Shown here: one piece after another, positions 50,211 through 60,643 of the stretch
How positions within the stretch are numbered: the first letter of the stretch is position 1
Layout of the letters: the number at the start of each line of letters is the position of its first letter
DNA from: Mycolicibacterium litorale
Lineage (GTDB): Bacteria > Actinomycetota > Actinomycetes > Mycobacteriales > Mycobacteriaceae
Length of the DNA: 64,000 nucleotides
Direction of reading: 5' to 3'
Assembly: GCF_010731695.1 (NCBI RefSeq)
Contig: NZ_AP022586.1
Span: 124,001 to 188,000 of the forward strand
Translations under genes and position numbers: made by a program
The notes under the pieces: generated by a model
Database searches by the model: none
Told to the model about the DNA's origin: nothing
Seen by the model: only the letters and a program-made list of their open reading frames with translations

Positions 50211-51044
50211 ATGACCGCACCGAAGCCGAATGTCGCCGCCGGAGCGGCTCCGGCAGCCGACCTGAGCGGGTGGACCGCCGAGCCGTTCACCGCGGCCGGC
50301 TACACCCACGACGTCTACCGCAAGGGTGACGGCCCCGGTGTGGTGCTCATCCCGGAGATGCCGGGGCTGCACCCCCACGTGCTGGCCCTGGGCAACCACC
50401 TCGTGGACAGCGGGTTCACGGTCGCGGCGCCGTCGCTGTTCGGCACGCCCGGGGCGCCTGCCATGCGGCCCGGTATGGCGCCGGTGCTGCTCAAGGGATG
50501 TGTGTCGAAGGAGTTCGCCGCGTTCGCGACCAACGCCGACCGCCCGGTGGCGCACTACCTGCGGGCGCTGGCCCGCGACCTCAACGCGCGCACGCCGGGT
50601 AAGGGCGTCGGGGTGATCGGGCAGTGCTTCACCGGCGGTTTCGCGCTGGCCGCCGCCGTCGACGACAGTGTGCTCGCCCCGGTGCTCAGCCAGCCGTCGC
50701 TGCCGCTGCCCCTGACCGGCAGGCACAAACGCGACCCCGGCCTGTCCGAAGGCGAACTGCGGATCATCGAGCGCCGTGCCGCCGATGACGGGTTGTGCGC
50801 CCTCGGGCTGCGGTTCAGCCAGGACTGGATGTCGCCGCGCGAGCGGTTCAGCACGCTCAAGTCGCGGCTGGGCGACGCCTTCGAGGTCATCGAGATCGAC
50901 TCGACGAAGGGCAATCCGCACGGCATCTCGCCGAACGCGCATTCGGTGCTGACCGATCAGATCCGCGAGGTCGACGGCCACCCCGCCTACGAGGCGCGCA
51001 AACGCGTCGTCGCATTCCTCACCGAGCGGCTGACCGGGGCGTAG
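50211..51044 (+). CDS. Dienelactone hydrolase family protein
   Basis: This 277-residue alpha/beta hydrolase contains the cysteine nucleophile elbow GVIGQCFTGGFALAAAVD (Cys139), typical of dienelactone hydrolases, with VVLIPEMPGLHPHVL near the N-terminus and a C-terminal PHGISPNAHSVLTD that may hold the catalytic histidine. The substrate is unknown; aromatic-lactone hydrolysis is the family's classical activity. It follows the DUF4245 gene by 17 bp. Its 3' end overlaps the convergent AI-2E gene by 26 bp. Confidence 0.84.
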   Translation: MTAPKPNVAAGAAPAADLSGWTAEPFTAAGYTHDVYRKGDGPGVVLIPEMPGLHPHVLALGNHLVDSGFTVAAPSLFGTPGAPAMRPGMAPVLLKGCVSKEFAAFATNADRPVAHYLRALARDLNARTPGKGVGVIGQCFTGGFALAAAVDDSVLAPVLSQPSLPLPLTGRHKRDPGLSEGELRIIERRAADDGLCALGLRFSQDWMSPRERFSTLKSRLGDAFEVIEIDSTKGNPHGISPNAHSVLTDQIREVDGHPAYEARKRVVAFLTERLTGA

Positions 51045-52224
51045 CGCCGCCGCGCCCGAGCCGTGCCCGCAGCCACCGCCACCACCGCGGTTTGGCGGGT
51101 CGGCGCGGTTCGTCGTCCTCCGGCGGGTCGAGCGGAACGCCCTTGTACACCGCCAGATACACGCCGATCGTGGTGACGATGATGATCATCAGCACCGGGC
51201 CGAGCACGATGCCCCAGAAGCCGAACATCGCGATGCCCGAGAAGACCGCGAGCAGCATCAGCGCCGGGTCGAGGCGCGCCGCCTTGGGGACGAGGATCGG
51301 GCGCAGGAAGTTGTCGATGTTCGTGACGACGATGAGGTGGAACAGCACGACGAAGACTCCGCCGACCACGTTGCCGAACACCGCCATCCCGACGCCGAAC
51401 GGGATCGTGACCACGCCGCTGCCCAGCGGGATCACCGACAGCGCGCTCAAGATCACGGCGAAGAAGAAGACGCCCTCGTGGAAGCCGGCGACGTAGATCG
51501 AGATCGCGCCCGCCACCCCCTGGACCATCGCGATGACGAACTGGCCCATCACGGTGCCGCGCACCATCGCGCCGGTCTTGGACAGGTAGATGTCCGTGAT
51601 CTCCTCGCCCAGCGGGTTGAGCTGACGGATCAGCGTGCGCACCCGTTCCCGCTTGGTGAGCAGCGAGAGGAAGACGTACAGGAAGATGATCGACGCCGCG
51701 ACCGCGCCGATCACCCCGCCGAGCGCGCCCTGCAGCACGGCGAGCAGCCATTCGCCGACGCGCTGGGACACGGTGACCACCCCGTCGCGCAGGGTGTCCG
51801 GGGTGACGTGGATGTCGAGGTAGGGCACTTTTGCGGCGAGGTTGTTGACCATCTCGAGCGCCCGGTCCCCGAGGGTGCTGACGTCGGTCGTTTCCATCCA
51901 CTGGCTCACCGTCGTGACCATCTGCGTGATCTCGATGATGGCCAGGAACACCACGAGGCTGACGGGGATGATCACGGTGAGGATCGCTGCCAGCAGCGTC
52001 AACGTCGCCGACAGGCCGGTGCCGAGCCGTCGCTGCAAGCGTTCGTAGAGCGGGGCGAACAGATAGGCGGCGACGGCGGCGACCACGACGAGGATGAAGA
52101 ACCCGCGCAGGAAATACGCGCCGAACGCGATGGCGAGCAGGGTGCACACCGCGAGCGCGCGCTTCTGGGACTGGGTCAGGCCGGCATCGCTGTCGTCCGG
52201 CGCCCGCTCATCTCCCGTCGACAC
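51019..52224 (-). CDS. AI-2E (YdiK/PerM-like) family membrane transporter
   Basis: This 401-residue protein of the AI-2E transporter family has about eight membrane helices: a hydrophobic N-terminal pair (KRALAVCTLLAIAFGAYFLRG), a large extracytoplasmic loop between helices 3 and 4, and the C-terminal VLMLLAVFSGIAMFGFWGIV-like helix (LLAVFSGIAMFGFWGIVLGP). It matches Rv1101c by place. Members export diverse small molecules; autoinducer-2 transport is not implied for mycobacteria. It lies 9 bp downstream of the SDR gene on the same strand. Confidence 0.88.
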   Translation of the reverse strand: MSTGDERAPDDSDAGLTQSQKRALAVCTLLAIAFGAYFLRGFFILVVVAAVAAYLFAPLYERLQRRLGTGLSATLTLLAAILTVIIPVSLVVFLAIIEITQMVTTVSQWMETTDVSTLGDRALEMVNNLAAKVPYLDIHVTPDTLRDGVVTVSQRVGEWLLAVLQGALGGVIGAVAASIIFLYVFLSLLTKRERVRTLIRQLNPLGEEITDIYLSKTGAMVRGTVMGQFVIAMVQGVAGAISIYVAGFHEGVFFFAVILSALSVIPLGSGVVTIPFGVGMAVFGNVVGGVFVVLFHLIVVTNIDNFLRPILVPKAARLDPALMLLAVFSGIAMFGFWGIVLGPVLMIIIVTTIGVYLAVYKGVPLDPPEDDEPRRPAKPRWWRWLRARLGRGGATPRSAAR

Positions 52225-52233
52225 CGCAGCACC

Positions 52234-53052
52234 CTATCCCGCGTCGACCGCCCGCTGCCCTGCCCGCTGCTCGCTGACGAACCGGGCGGCCATGCGCTGC
52301 ATCAGTCCGGGGGCGGCACGCGCGAAAAGCCAAGCGGCGTGGGCCTGCCGGGGTTTGACCAGGATCGCCTTGTTGCGGGTGACGGCCCGCAGGGTGTCGC
52401 GGGCGAGCCGGTCGGCGTCGTAGGCGGTCGACATGCCCTTGGTGCCAAGGTAGTAGTTGCGGCCGACGAAGCCGCCGATGGCGCCCTTGTCGAGGATCGG
52501 TGTCTCCACCGCCCCGGGGCACACCGCGAGCACACCGATGCCGTGTGCCGCGGCCTCGGACCGCAGCGCCAGCGACAGGCCGACGACGGCGTGTTTGGTC
52601 ATCACGTAGCTGGTGACCAGGCCGGCCGCGGTCAGACCGGCCATCGAGGCGGTGTTGACGATGTGGCCGTGCCCCTGACTGATCATCTGCGGGTACGCCG
52701 CCACCACACCGTGGACGACCCCGCGGATGTTGATGTCGATGATCGCGTTCCACTGGTCGAGCGTGAGCAGTTCGGTGTCACCGCCCCAGGAGATGCCGGC
52801 GTTGTTGAACATCAGGTCCAGCCGCCCGGCGCGGGCCACCACCTCGTCGACGGTGCGCTGGACGGCGACGGCGTCGGTCACGTCCAGGTGCGCCCACCGG
52901 GCGCCCAATCCGCGCGCGGTGGCCTCGGCGGCGACGGGGTCGATGTCGGTACACAGCACGTCGGCGCCCGCCGCGGCCAGCGCCCGGCACAGTGCCGCGC
53001 CGATCCCTGAGCCGGCGCCGGTGACGATCGCGTGCTTGCCCGCGAAATCCAC
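52234..53052 (-). CDS. Short-chain dehydrogenase/reductase, second of the pair
   Basis: This 272-residue SDR has the cofactor loop TGAGSGIGAALC, LMFNNAGISWGG and the catalytic triad region NTASMAGLTA with SYVMTKHAV (Tyr/Lys). It has an extended C-terminus of about 40 residues (KAILVKPRQAHAAWLFARAA) typical of many mycobacterial lipid/sterol SDRs. Its GTG start overlaps the stop of the upstream SDR by one base, so translation is coupled. The substrate is unknown, but the KstR-like box before the operon suggests steroid or fatty metabolism. Confidence 0.87.
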   Translation of the reverse strand: MDFAGKHAIVTGAGSGIGAALCRALAAAGADVLCTDIDPVAAEATARGLGARWAHLDVTDAVAVQRTVDEVVARAGRLDLMFNNAGISWGGDTELLTLDQWNAIIDINIRGVVHGVVAAYPQMISQGHGHIVNTASMAGLTAAGLVTSYVMTKHAVVGLSLALRSEAAAHGIGVLAVCPGAVETPILDKGAIGGFVGRNYYLGTKGMSTAYDADRLARDTLRAVTRNKAILVKPRQAHAAWLFARAAPGLMQRMAARFVSEQRAGQRAVDAG

Positions 53053-53816
53053 TATGCCCCCGCCAGTTTCATCACGTGACCGAGGATGTCGGGATACCGC
53101 TTGAGGTGGGCGCCGCCATTGAGGTCGAGCACTTCACCGGTCATCCACGAGGCCGCGGGGGAGCAGAGGAAGGCAACGGCGGCCGCGACGTCCTCGGGTT
53201 GGCCGGCCCGCCCCAGCGGGGTGTTCTCCAGGTACTCCTCGACCACGCCGGGCACGCTGGCGGCCGGATCGGTCAGCGGGGTGTGCACGAAACCGGGGGC
53301 GACGGCGTTGACCCGGATGCCGCGCGGCGCCATCTCCAGCGCCGCCACCTGTGTGAGCATCGACAGGCCCGCCTTGGCCGCGCAGTACGCGCTCATCCCG
53401 GAGGCCGGCTGACGGCCGTTGAGCGACGAGATCTGTACCAGCGCACCACCTTCGCGTAACGCCCGGCCTGCGTGTTTGGCGACGACGAAGCCTCCGGTCA
53501 GGCACACGTCGACGACCTCGCGGAACTGGTCGACCGGCATGTCCACGATGAGGCCGACGTTGCTGAACCCGGCGCAGTTGACCACCGCGTCGACGGGGCC
53601 GGTCTGGTCGAACAGGCGCTGCACCGAATCCTCGTCGGTGACGTCGGCGTACGCCGACGCGTGGGGCTCGCCGAGAGTGACGGCACGCTCACGGGCGCCG
53701 TCGCCGTTGCGGTCGGCCAGGACGACGCGGTAGCCGTCGGCCGCCAGCGCCTGCGCGGTGGCCCAGCCGATACCCGAGGCGGCGCCGATGACGATGGCGG
53801 TGCGGTTGGTGGTCAT
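53052..53816 (-). CDS. Short-chain dehydrogenase/reductase, first of the pair
   Basis: This 254-residue SDR has the motifs IGAASGIGWATAQ, VNCAGFSNVG, and the catalytic Ser/Tyr/Lys in QISSLNGRQPASGMSAYCAAK. It ends with a C-terminal GEVLDLNGG signature of the FabG-like classical subfamily. It heads a short operon with the next SDR (and perhaps the AI-2E gene). The promoter carries a KstR-like operator immediately upstream, and the mRNA looks leaderless (-10 TAGTTT, 53830-53825). Confidence 0.88.
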   Translation of the reverse strand: MTTNRTAIVIGAASGIGWATAQALAADGYRVVLADRNGDGARERAVTLGEPHASAYADVTDEDSVQRLFDQTGPVDAVVNCAGFSNVGLIVDMPVDQFREVVDVCLTGGFVVAKHAGRALREGGALVQISSLNGRQPASGMSAYCAAKAGLSMLTQVAALEMAPRGIRVNAVAPGFVHTPLTDPAASVPGVVEEYLENTPLGRAGQPEDVAAAVAFLCSPAASWMTGEVLDLNGGAHLKRYPDILGHVMKLAGA

Positions 53817-53824
53817 GGGTCATA

Positions 53825-53842
53825 AAACTAGAACAGGTTTCA
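53825..53842 (-). promoter_or_regulatory. Promoter with KstR-like operator for the SDR pair
   Basis: TAGAACAGGTTTCA (53829-53842) fits TNNAACNNGTTNNA at every fixed position. The -10 box TAGTTT on the minus strand (53830-53825) overlaps it and is 8 bases before the ATG. The arms are less symmetric than at the other two sites. Confidence 0.55.
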
Positions 53843-53872
53843 GGAGTCGTCGCCGAAACGTGGGGTTTCGGG

Positions 53873-54354
53873 TCAAAGCCGCACGCAGCGGAAGCCGATG
53901 TGACTCATACCGGTGTCGACCGGTTGACCGCGTCGGGCCGCGGGCCGGTAGCGCAGGCAGTAGGAATCCGCGCAGAGGAACGACCCGCCCTTGACCACCC
54001 GTCGCGCCACCCGGAACTGCGGCTGGCCCGGGTCGTAGGAGTCCTCGGCGCAACAGGCCGAGCCGGTCTCGGTGTAGAAGTCGGTGGTCCGGCGGTGCGG
54101 CGGAACACCATGGAACCCGGTCGCAGGTTCTCGGCCGGTGCGCCGGGATAGTGCGCGGGATCGAGCGGTCGCTCCGCGACGGTGACGTAGCCGGTGGCGT
54201 CGACGAACGCCGTGAATTCGGCATTGGTGACGGTGTGCCGCTGGATCGAGAAGCCGTCGACGCGCACCTCGCGAACCGGGCGCTCCTCCGGGCCGTGCCG
54301 GTCGGAGCCGAGCAGGGCGGTCTGGGCGGGTATCCGCGCGAGGTCGTCAGGCAC
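53873..54354 (-). pseudogene. Broken formylglycine-generating enzyme (FGE/SUMF1) gene
   Basis: The start (GTG 54354) opens a frame with FGE features for about 90 codons (SIQRHTVTNAEFTAFVDATG, ENLRPGSMVFRR). From about position 54085 the frame is lost. The true FGE C-terminus (about 70 residues, including ARRVVKGGSFLCADSYCLRY and GMSHIGFRCVRL with both catalytic cysteines) continues in another frame to the TGA at 53873. About 140 central residues of a normal ~300-residue FGE are missing at the same point. Intact FGE oxidises the sulfatase active-site cysteine. It overlaps the HAD gene by 8 bp and follows a sulfatase, its natural client. An assembly deletion is an alternative. Confidence 0.82.
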
Positions 54355-55230
54355 CGAAGACGGTCGCCCAGTCGTCGCGCATGCTGATCACGGTCCAGCC
54401 CTGAGCGTGGGCGTGCTCGAGGGCGCGCTCGGCCCCTGCGGTGTAGGCGAATTCGCGGTCCGCGTCGTCGTGGTGCACCAGGAGCCGTAGGCCGCGGCAG
54501 TACCGGAGCATCTCGTCGTCGCCGTTGGAGTTGCCGACCGCGACGATCGGACGCCGACCGATGCGGCTCCAGATCTGGACGGGCTTCTCGGGCCCGTCGT
54601 CGAAGACGTCGAGGGTCGGCTGGATGACCAGGTCGCCGGTGCCGTCGAACGACAATCCCTGTGCACTGCCGATCACCCGCTCGGGCGGGATGCCGTAGAG
54701 CGCGCCGGTGACCGGCCGCATGAAATCGCGTCCACCACCGGAGACGACGTAGCACGTGAAGTGGTGCGCTTCGAGATGGCGCAGCAGCGAGACCATCGGC
54801 GCGTAGGTGCATTCGCGGTACGGTCGGCCGAGAGTCGGGTGCTCGGCGTGGGCGAAGAACTCCGCGACCCGGGCCGCGTACTCGTCGACCGTCATCGACA
54901 CGTGCAGTGAGAGACCGGCCACGGCAAGCAATTCGAGATCGCTGTCGTCGCCCCGGTAGTGCTTGGTGATGGCGCCGCCGAACCAGGCGAGGTCACCCTC
55001 GGCGGCCGCTCGGTACGGCTGCTGTGAGCGCAGCGCCGGATCACCGGCGGCCTTCTCGGCCAGCCGCCGCACGACGAAGTCGAGCTGGATGTAGGCCGGC
55101 TTTTCACACCACAGGGTGCCGTCGTTGTCGAAGACCGCGACGCGATCCTCGGGTGCGATGTCGGTGACCGCGTGTGCGACGAAGTCGGCGATCGCCGACT
55201 TCGTGGGCCCGTCGATCCAGTGTTCGAGCA

Positions 55231-55231
<1 letters not shown>
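54347..55231 (-). CDS. HAD-superfamily phosphatase-like protein
   Basis: This 294-residue HAD hydrolase has the motif I pair VAVFDNDGTLW (Asp35, Asp37), YVVSGGGRDFMRPV (motif II region) and motif IV AVGNSNGDDEMLRYC. A helical cap of about 100 residues lies between. It would dephosphorylate a small molecule. The GTG start shares one base with the stop of the sulfatase gene (TAGTG), so the three genes sulfatase, HAD and FGE form a tightly coupled operon. A sulfate-ester degradation role is inferred only. Confidence 0.85.
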
Positions 55232-56772
<1,541 letters not shown>

Positions 56773-56895
56773 GCGTGACCCCTCGCGTCCGTGGTTACAC
56801 CGATCGTAGGGACTCGACGGCGCGACGGGAGGCGCATTGGCCCAACTGTGCGTGTCTGGATAACGAACGTCGCACCGTCCCGCACAATCGCAGGC

Positions 56896-57612
56896 ATGTT
56901 GGCAGTCGACCTGCTCACCCGCGTCGGGCTGGCGACCCTGCTGGGTGTGGCGATCGGCTTGGAACGGCAGTGGCGCTCGCGCATGGCGGGTCTGCAGACC
57001 ATGGCGTTGGTGAGCACGGGGTCCGCCCTCTATCTCATCCTCGGCGCCTACAGCTTCCCCAACGCCGACCCCACCCGTGTCGCGGCCCAGATCGTCACGG
57101 GGATCGGCTTTCTCGGCGCCGGAGTCATCATGAAGCAGGGCATGTCGGTGACCGGATTGAATACCGCCGCGACACTGTGGTCGACGGCCGCCGTCGGTGC
57201 GCTGGCCGGCGCGTGGCTGTGGCGTGAGGCTCTCGCGAGCGCCGTCATCGTTCTCGCCGCCAACCTGCTTCTGCAGCCGCTGGCCGAGACGATGGACCGG
57301 CGCAAGAACTGGAGCGGCAGAGAGCATCCGCCGGTGGACTATCTGCTGACGGTGGTCTGCCGCGACGACCGCGACAACGACGTCCGCGCGTTGCTGATCC
57401 GGACCGTCGGTGATCCGCGGCTGACGCTGACCTCCATGCGGTCGGCGCCGGCCGGGGCGGGGACAGTCGAGATCCGGGTGGGCCTGTCGGCCGCGGCACG
57501 CGACGACGCGGTGCTCGAGGCGGCGGTCGGTGCGCTCGCGGTCGACGCCCGCATCCAGGCGGTTCAGTGGAGCATTCCCGACGAAGCCGCCGAGCGGTTC
57601 GCCCGGCCCTGA
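56896..57612 (+). CDS. MgtC/SapB-family membrane protein
   Basis: This 238-residue protein has the MgtC/SapB domain: a conserved N-terminal half with GLERQWRSRMAGLQTMALVS, GIGFLGAGVIMKQG and GLNTAATLWSTAAVGALAG across about four to five membrane helices, and a C-terminal ACT-like soluble domain (VDYLLTVVCRDDRDNDV). Related proteins modulate P-type ATPases and growth at low magnesium in M. tuberculosis. The C-terminal domain here is present but divergent. Start ATG 56896. Confidence 0.86.
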   Translation: MLAVDLLTRVGLATLLGVAIGLERQWRSRMAGLQTMALVSTGSALYLILGAYSFPNADPTRVAAQIVTGIGFLGAGVIMKQGMSVTGLNTAATLWSTAAVGALAGAWLWREALASAVIVLAANLLLQPLAETMDRRKNWSGREHPPVDYLLTVVCRDDRDNDVRALLIRTVGDPRLTLTSMRSAPAGAGTVEIRVGLSAAARDDAVLEAAVGALAVDARIQAVQWSIPDEAAERFARP

Positions 57613-57773
57613 ATTCCGATCATCGCGGCTGAAATTGCGTTGCCGCCGACCCCTATTCGAAGCGGTCGTTTGCCGGTCCACAGAACACGAAAAGACGAAT
57701 AGGCAGAACAGGCTCTGCCCGCGTGTCGTCGTGATTCACTTCAGGGGGACAATGTGCGGGTGGAGGTGTGGAA

Positions 57774-58022
57774 ATGATGGCTGATGCCGACGAGGGCGGG
57801 AATTCCGGCATATCGATGGATTCGCGGGTGCTGGTGTATCCCGGAACCGATCATGAAAAGACCGGTGTCATAGTCGAGGATTTTGCTGACACGGCCGGAA
57901 AAGCGGTCGACATCGGGGAGCACCATATCGCCGACGCCGCGCGCCGCTGGGCGGTGGCGCTCGACGACGGGGGACTGGTGTTCGTCGACGACGACAGCCT
58001 GACCGCAGAGCCGACGTCCTGA
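57774..58022 (+). CDS. Small hypothetical protein
   Basis: An 82-residue acidic protein (MMADADEGGNSG, then DSRVLVYPGTDHEKTGVIVE) with alternating beta-like strands ending in GGLVFVDDDSLTAEPTS; it could form a small SH3-like barrel. GGAGG lies 7 bases before the ATG at 57774, which supports translation. The 160 bases upstream are lower in GC than the surroundings. I do not recognise the family. Confidence 0.6.
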   Translation: MMADADEGGNSGISMDSRVLVYPGTDHEKTGVIVEDFADTAGKAVDIGEHHIADAARRWAVALDDGGLVFVDDDSLTAEPTS

Positions 58023-58027
58023 CTGCG

Positions 58028-59128
58028 TCACCGCGCCGTGACGACGGCCACCGGTGAGGTGTTCTTCTCGGCCTTCATCTTCTCGAACAACTCCGTGTAG
58101 TAGGGCAGGCAGTCCGCCATGGCCTGCTCGGTCGTGAACAGCGGCCGGTACCCGAGATCCCGCTCGGCCTTCGCGATGGAGAAGTAGTTGTCGAGGTAAA
58201 CCCGTTCCACGCCAAGGGGTTCCAGTGGCGGCTTGGGCAGTCCGAAGCGGAAGTGCAGTCGCTGCCACACGGTCATCACGAAACGCACCAGCCGGCCCGG
58301 CACCCGCAGTCGCGGATAGCGCTCACCGCAGGCCTCGACGACCGGGCGGGAGAACTCGAACATGTTGATCGGTTCGCCGTCGTTGATGAAATACGCCTGC
58401 CCCGGCGCGGTCCCGCCCGGCACCAGGTGCTCGGCGGCGAGGATGAACCCGTGCACGAGGTTGTGCACGTAGGAGTTGTCGAGTTTGACGTTCTTGCTGC
58501 CCACCAGCACCTTGACGTGGCCGGCCAGCACGCTTTCGAAGACCTTCCGGAACATCGTCTGGTCGCCGCGGCCCCAGATGCCGCTCGGCCGGATCGAACA
58601 CGTCAGCATGCCGTCGACACCGTTGGCGGACAGGACGTACTTCTCGGCGACGACCTTGGTCTCGGTGTACAGGTCGTTGAACCGTTCGGTGTACGGGAGG
58701 GTCTCGTCCCCGGCGACGATGCGCTTACCGCCCATCACCACGCTGTTGGACGCGGTGTAGACGAACCGTTTCACCCCGGCGGCCTGTGCGGCCCGCACGA
58801 GGTTCTCGGTGCCGCCCACGTTCACCGCGAAGCTGCGCCTGCGGTACTCCTCGGTGACCGAGGCGCCCCCCATCAGGTCGATGATCGCGGCGGTGTGGAA
58901 GACGGTGTCGACCCCGGCGACAGCGGCGGCCACGGTCTCCGGATCGCAGATGTCCCCCTCGAGGGTCTCCAGCCGCGGATGCGCCGGCAGCGGGGACGGC
59001 GCACGGTCGAACGAGCGCACATGGTGGCCGCGCTCGAGCAGCGCTGTGACGAGGTTCGCGCCCACGAAGCCGGAGCCGCCCGTCACCAGCACCCGGCCCA
59101 GTTCGGTCGTCAACGATGCATCACCCAT
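58028..59128 (-). CDS. 3-beta-hydroxysteroid dehydrogenase/isomerase family protein (Rv1106c type)
   Basis: This 366-residue extended SDR has LVTGGSGFVGANLVTALLER and the catalytic region TASNSVVMGG with YTETK (Tyr/Lys). It closely resembles mycobacterial 3-beta-HSD (Rv1106c, 370 residues), which oxidises cholesterol to cholestenone as the first catabolic step. A C-terminal hydrophobic stretch may hold it at the membrane. The promoter contains a KstR-like operator between -35 and -10. The transcript appears leaderless. Confidence 0.9.
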   Translation of the reverse strand: MGDASLTTELGRVLVTGGSGFVGANLVTALLERGHHVRSFDRAPSPLPAHPRLETLEGDICDPETVAAAVAGVDTVFHTAAIIDLMGGASVTEEYRRRSFAVNVGGTENLVRAAQAAGVKRFVYTASNSVVMGGKRIVAGDETLPYTERFNDLYTETKVVAEKYVLSANGVDGMLTCSIRPSGIWGRGDQTMFRKVFESVLAGHVKVLVGSKNVKLDNSYVHNLVHGFILAAEHLVPGGTAPGQAYFINDGEPINMFEFSRPVVEACGERYPRLRVPGRLVRFVMTVWQRLHFRFGLPKPPLEPLGVERVYLDNYFSIAKAERDLGYRPLFTTEQAMADCLPYYTELFEKMKAEKNTSPVAVVTAR

Positions 59129-59134
59129 GGGGCG

Positions 59135-59156
59135 ACTATAACTGAAACGTGTTCTA
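59135..59156 (-). promoter_or_regulatory. 3-beta-HSD promoter with KstR-like operator
   Basis: The -10 box TATAGT (minus strand, 59140-59135) is 6 bases before the ATG at 59128. The operator TGAAACGTGTTCTA (59143-59156) fits TNNAACNNGTTNNA completely and lies between the -10 box and the presumed -35 region, a classic repressor position. Confidence 0.65.
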
Positions 59157-59168
59157 GTTCTGAACCCT

Positions 59169-59185
59169 CAACCGGAAATCGGTTG
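59169..59185 (-). terminator. Short hairpin after xseB
   Basis: CAACCG-GAAAT-CGGTTG is a 6-bp stem 6 bases past the xseB stop (minus strand). It is small and lacks a clear T tail, so it is only a weak terminator candidate for the xseA-xseB operon. Confidence 0.35.
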
Positions 59186-59190
59186 CCGGC

Positions 59191-59403
59191 TCATTCGTCG
59201 TCGGCGTCGCGCTCACCCAGTGCGGTTTCGATGCGCTGGCGGGCGCCAGCTAAATGTTCGTCACAGCATCGGGCCAGCTCTTCGCCGCGCTCCCACAGTT
59301 TCAGCGATGTGTCGAGGTCGAGGCCGCCCTGCTCGAGCTGCTGCACGACGGCGACCAGTTCGTCGCGCGCCTCCTCGTACCCCATTTCACTAATGGGCTT
59401 CAT
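59191..59403 (-). CDS. xseB: Exodeoxyribonuclease VII small subunit
   Basis: This 70-residue helical protein has the XseB pattern [21 protein letters not shown] and [22 protein letters not shown]. It binds the C-terminal region of XseA to form exonuclease VII. The start lies inside the xseA end (14-bp overlap), so it is translationally coupled to the large subunit. Confidence 0.93.
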   Translation of the reverse strand: MKPISEMGYEEARDELVAVVQQLEQGGLDLDTSLKLWERGEELARCCDEHLAGARQRIETALGERDADDE

Positions 59404-60643
59404 CGGCTCCCTCGCTCACCGCTGTGATCGCACCGTCGGCGACCCGGATGCGCAGATGCGTGCCCGCGGGCGCATCGGCGGTCGTCCGGAGCACCTGCGC
59501 ATCGGGCATGGTCTGGACCACCGCGTATCCGCGCGCCAGCGTCGCGGCGGGGCCGAGCGTCGTCAGCCGGGCCGCGAGGTGGCCGACGCGTTCGGACTCG
59601 ACCGTCAGCATGCGTCGGATGTCCCGGCGCGCCGCGGACCGGGCGCGTTGCACCTCGTCGGCACGCGCGTCGATCGCCTGCAGCGGACGGGCCAGCACCG
59701 GCCTGCTGCGCAACTGGTCGAGGTGGTGCTGCTCGCGGTGCACCCAGTGGCGCAGCGCCCGGGCGCTGCGGTGCCGCAGGTCGGCGACGAACGCCTGCTC
59801 GGCGGCGGCGTCGGGCACCAGGCGTTTGGCGGCGTCGGTGGGGGTGGCCGCGCGCACGTCGGCGACCAGATCGCACAGCGGATTGTCGGGTTCGTGACCC
59901 ACGGCGCTCACCACCGGCGTGGTGCACGCGGCGATCTCCCGGCACAGCGTCTCGTCGGAGAACGGCAGCAGATCCTCCACGCTCCCGCCGCCGCGGGCCA
60001 GCACGATGACGTCCACACTGCGGTCCCGGTCGAGCTCGCGGAGCGCATCCACTATCTGCGGGACGGCGTTGGGGCCCTGCACGACGGTGTTGCGTACGGC
60101 GAACCGGACTGCGGGCCACCGGTTGGCCGCCACGGTCATCACGTCGCGCTCGGCATGGCTGGCGCGACCGGTGATCAGCCCGATGGTGCCGGGCAGGAAC
60201 GGGATGGGCCGTTTGAGCCGGGGATCGAACAGGCCCTCCGCGTCGAGGAGTCGGCGCAGCCGGTCGATCCGGGCCAGCAGTTCGCCGATCCCGACCGCGC
60301 GGATCTCGCTGATCCGCAGGCTGAACGAACCGTTGCGGGTGTAGAACTGCGGCTTGCCCAGGACGATCACCTGAGTGCCCTCCGACAGCGGCACGGGGGC
60401 GTTGGCGACCAGGTCGCGCGGGCAGCTCACCGACAGCGACATGTCCGCGGCCGGGTCACGCAGCACCATCCACGCCGTCGTCTGGCGCAGCTTGAGCTCG
60501 GTGAGCTGACCCTCGATCCAGACCATGCCGAGCCGGTCGATGTACTTGGCGACGCGGGTGGCGACCGCCCGGACCGGCCACGGGTTCTCGGGGGACTTGC
60601 CCTGCTCGGCCTCGGTCATATCCCGGCCCGCCGGGGTCGTCAC
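59390..60643 (-). CDS. xseA: Exodeoxyribonuclease VII large subunit
   Basis: This 417-residue subunit of the single-strand exonuclease VII has an N-terminal OB-fold ([21 protein letters not shown]) and the catalytic region with [31 protein letters not shown] and [12 protein letters not shown] long coiled coil follows and then the XseB-binding tail ([12 protein letters not shown]). The GTG start at 60643 overlaps the stop of the upstream gene (GTGA); an internal ATG at 60619 is possible. Confidence 0.94.
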   Translation of the reverse strand: MTTPAGRDMTEAEQGKSPENPWPVRAVATRVAKYIDRLGMVWIEGQLTELKLRQTTAWMVLRDPAADMSLSVSCPRDLVANAPVPLSEGTQVIVLGKPQFYTRNGSFSLRISEIRAVGIGELLARIDRLRRLLDAEGLFDPRLKRPIPFLPGTIGLITGRASHAERDVMTVAANRWPAVRFAVRNTVVQGPNAVPQIVDALRELDRDRSVDVIVLARGGGSVEDLLPFSDETLCREIAACTTPVVSAVGHEPDNPLCDLVADVRAATPTDAAKRLVPDAAAEQAFVADLRHRSARALRHWVHREQHHLDQLRSRPVLARPLQAIDARADEVQRARSAARRDIRRMLTVESERVGHLAARLTTLGPAATLARGYAVVQTMPDAQVLRTTADAPAGTHLRIRVADGAITAVSEGADEAH

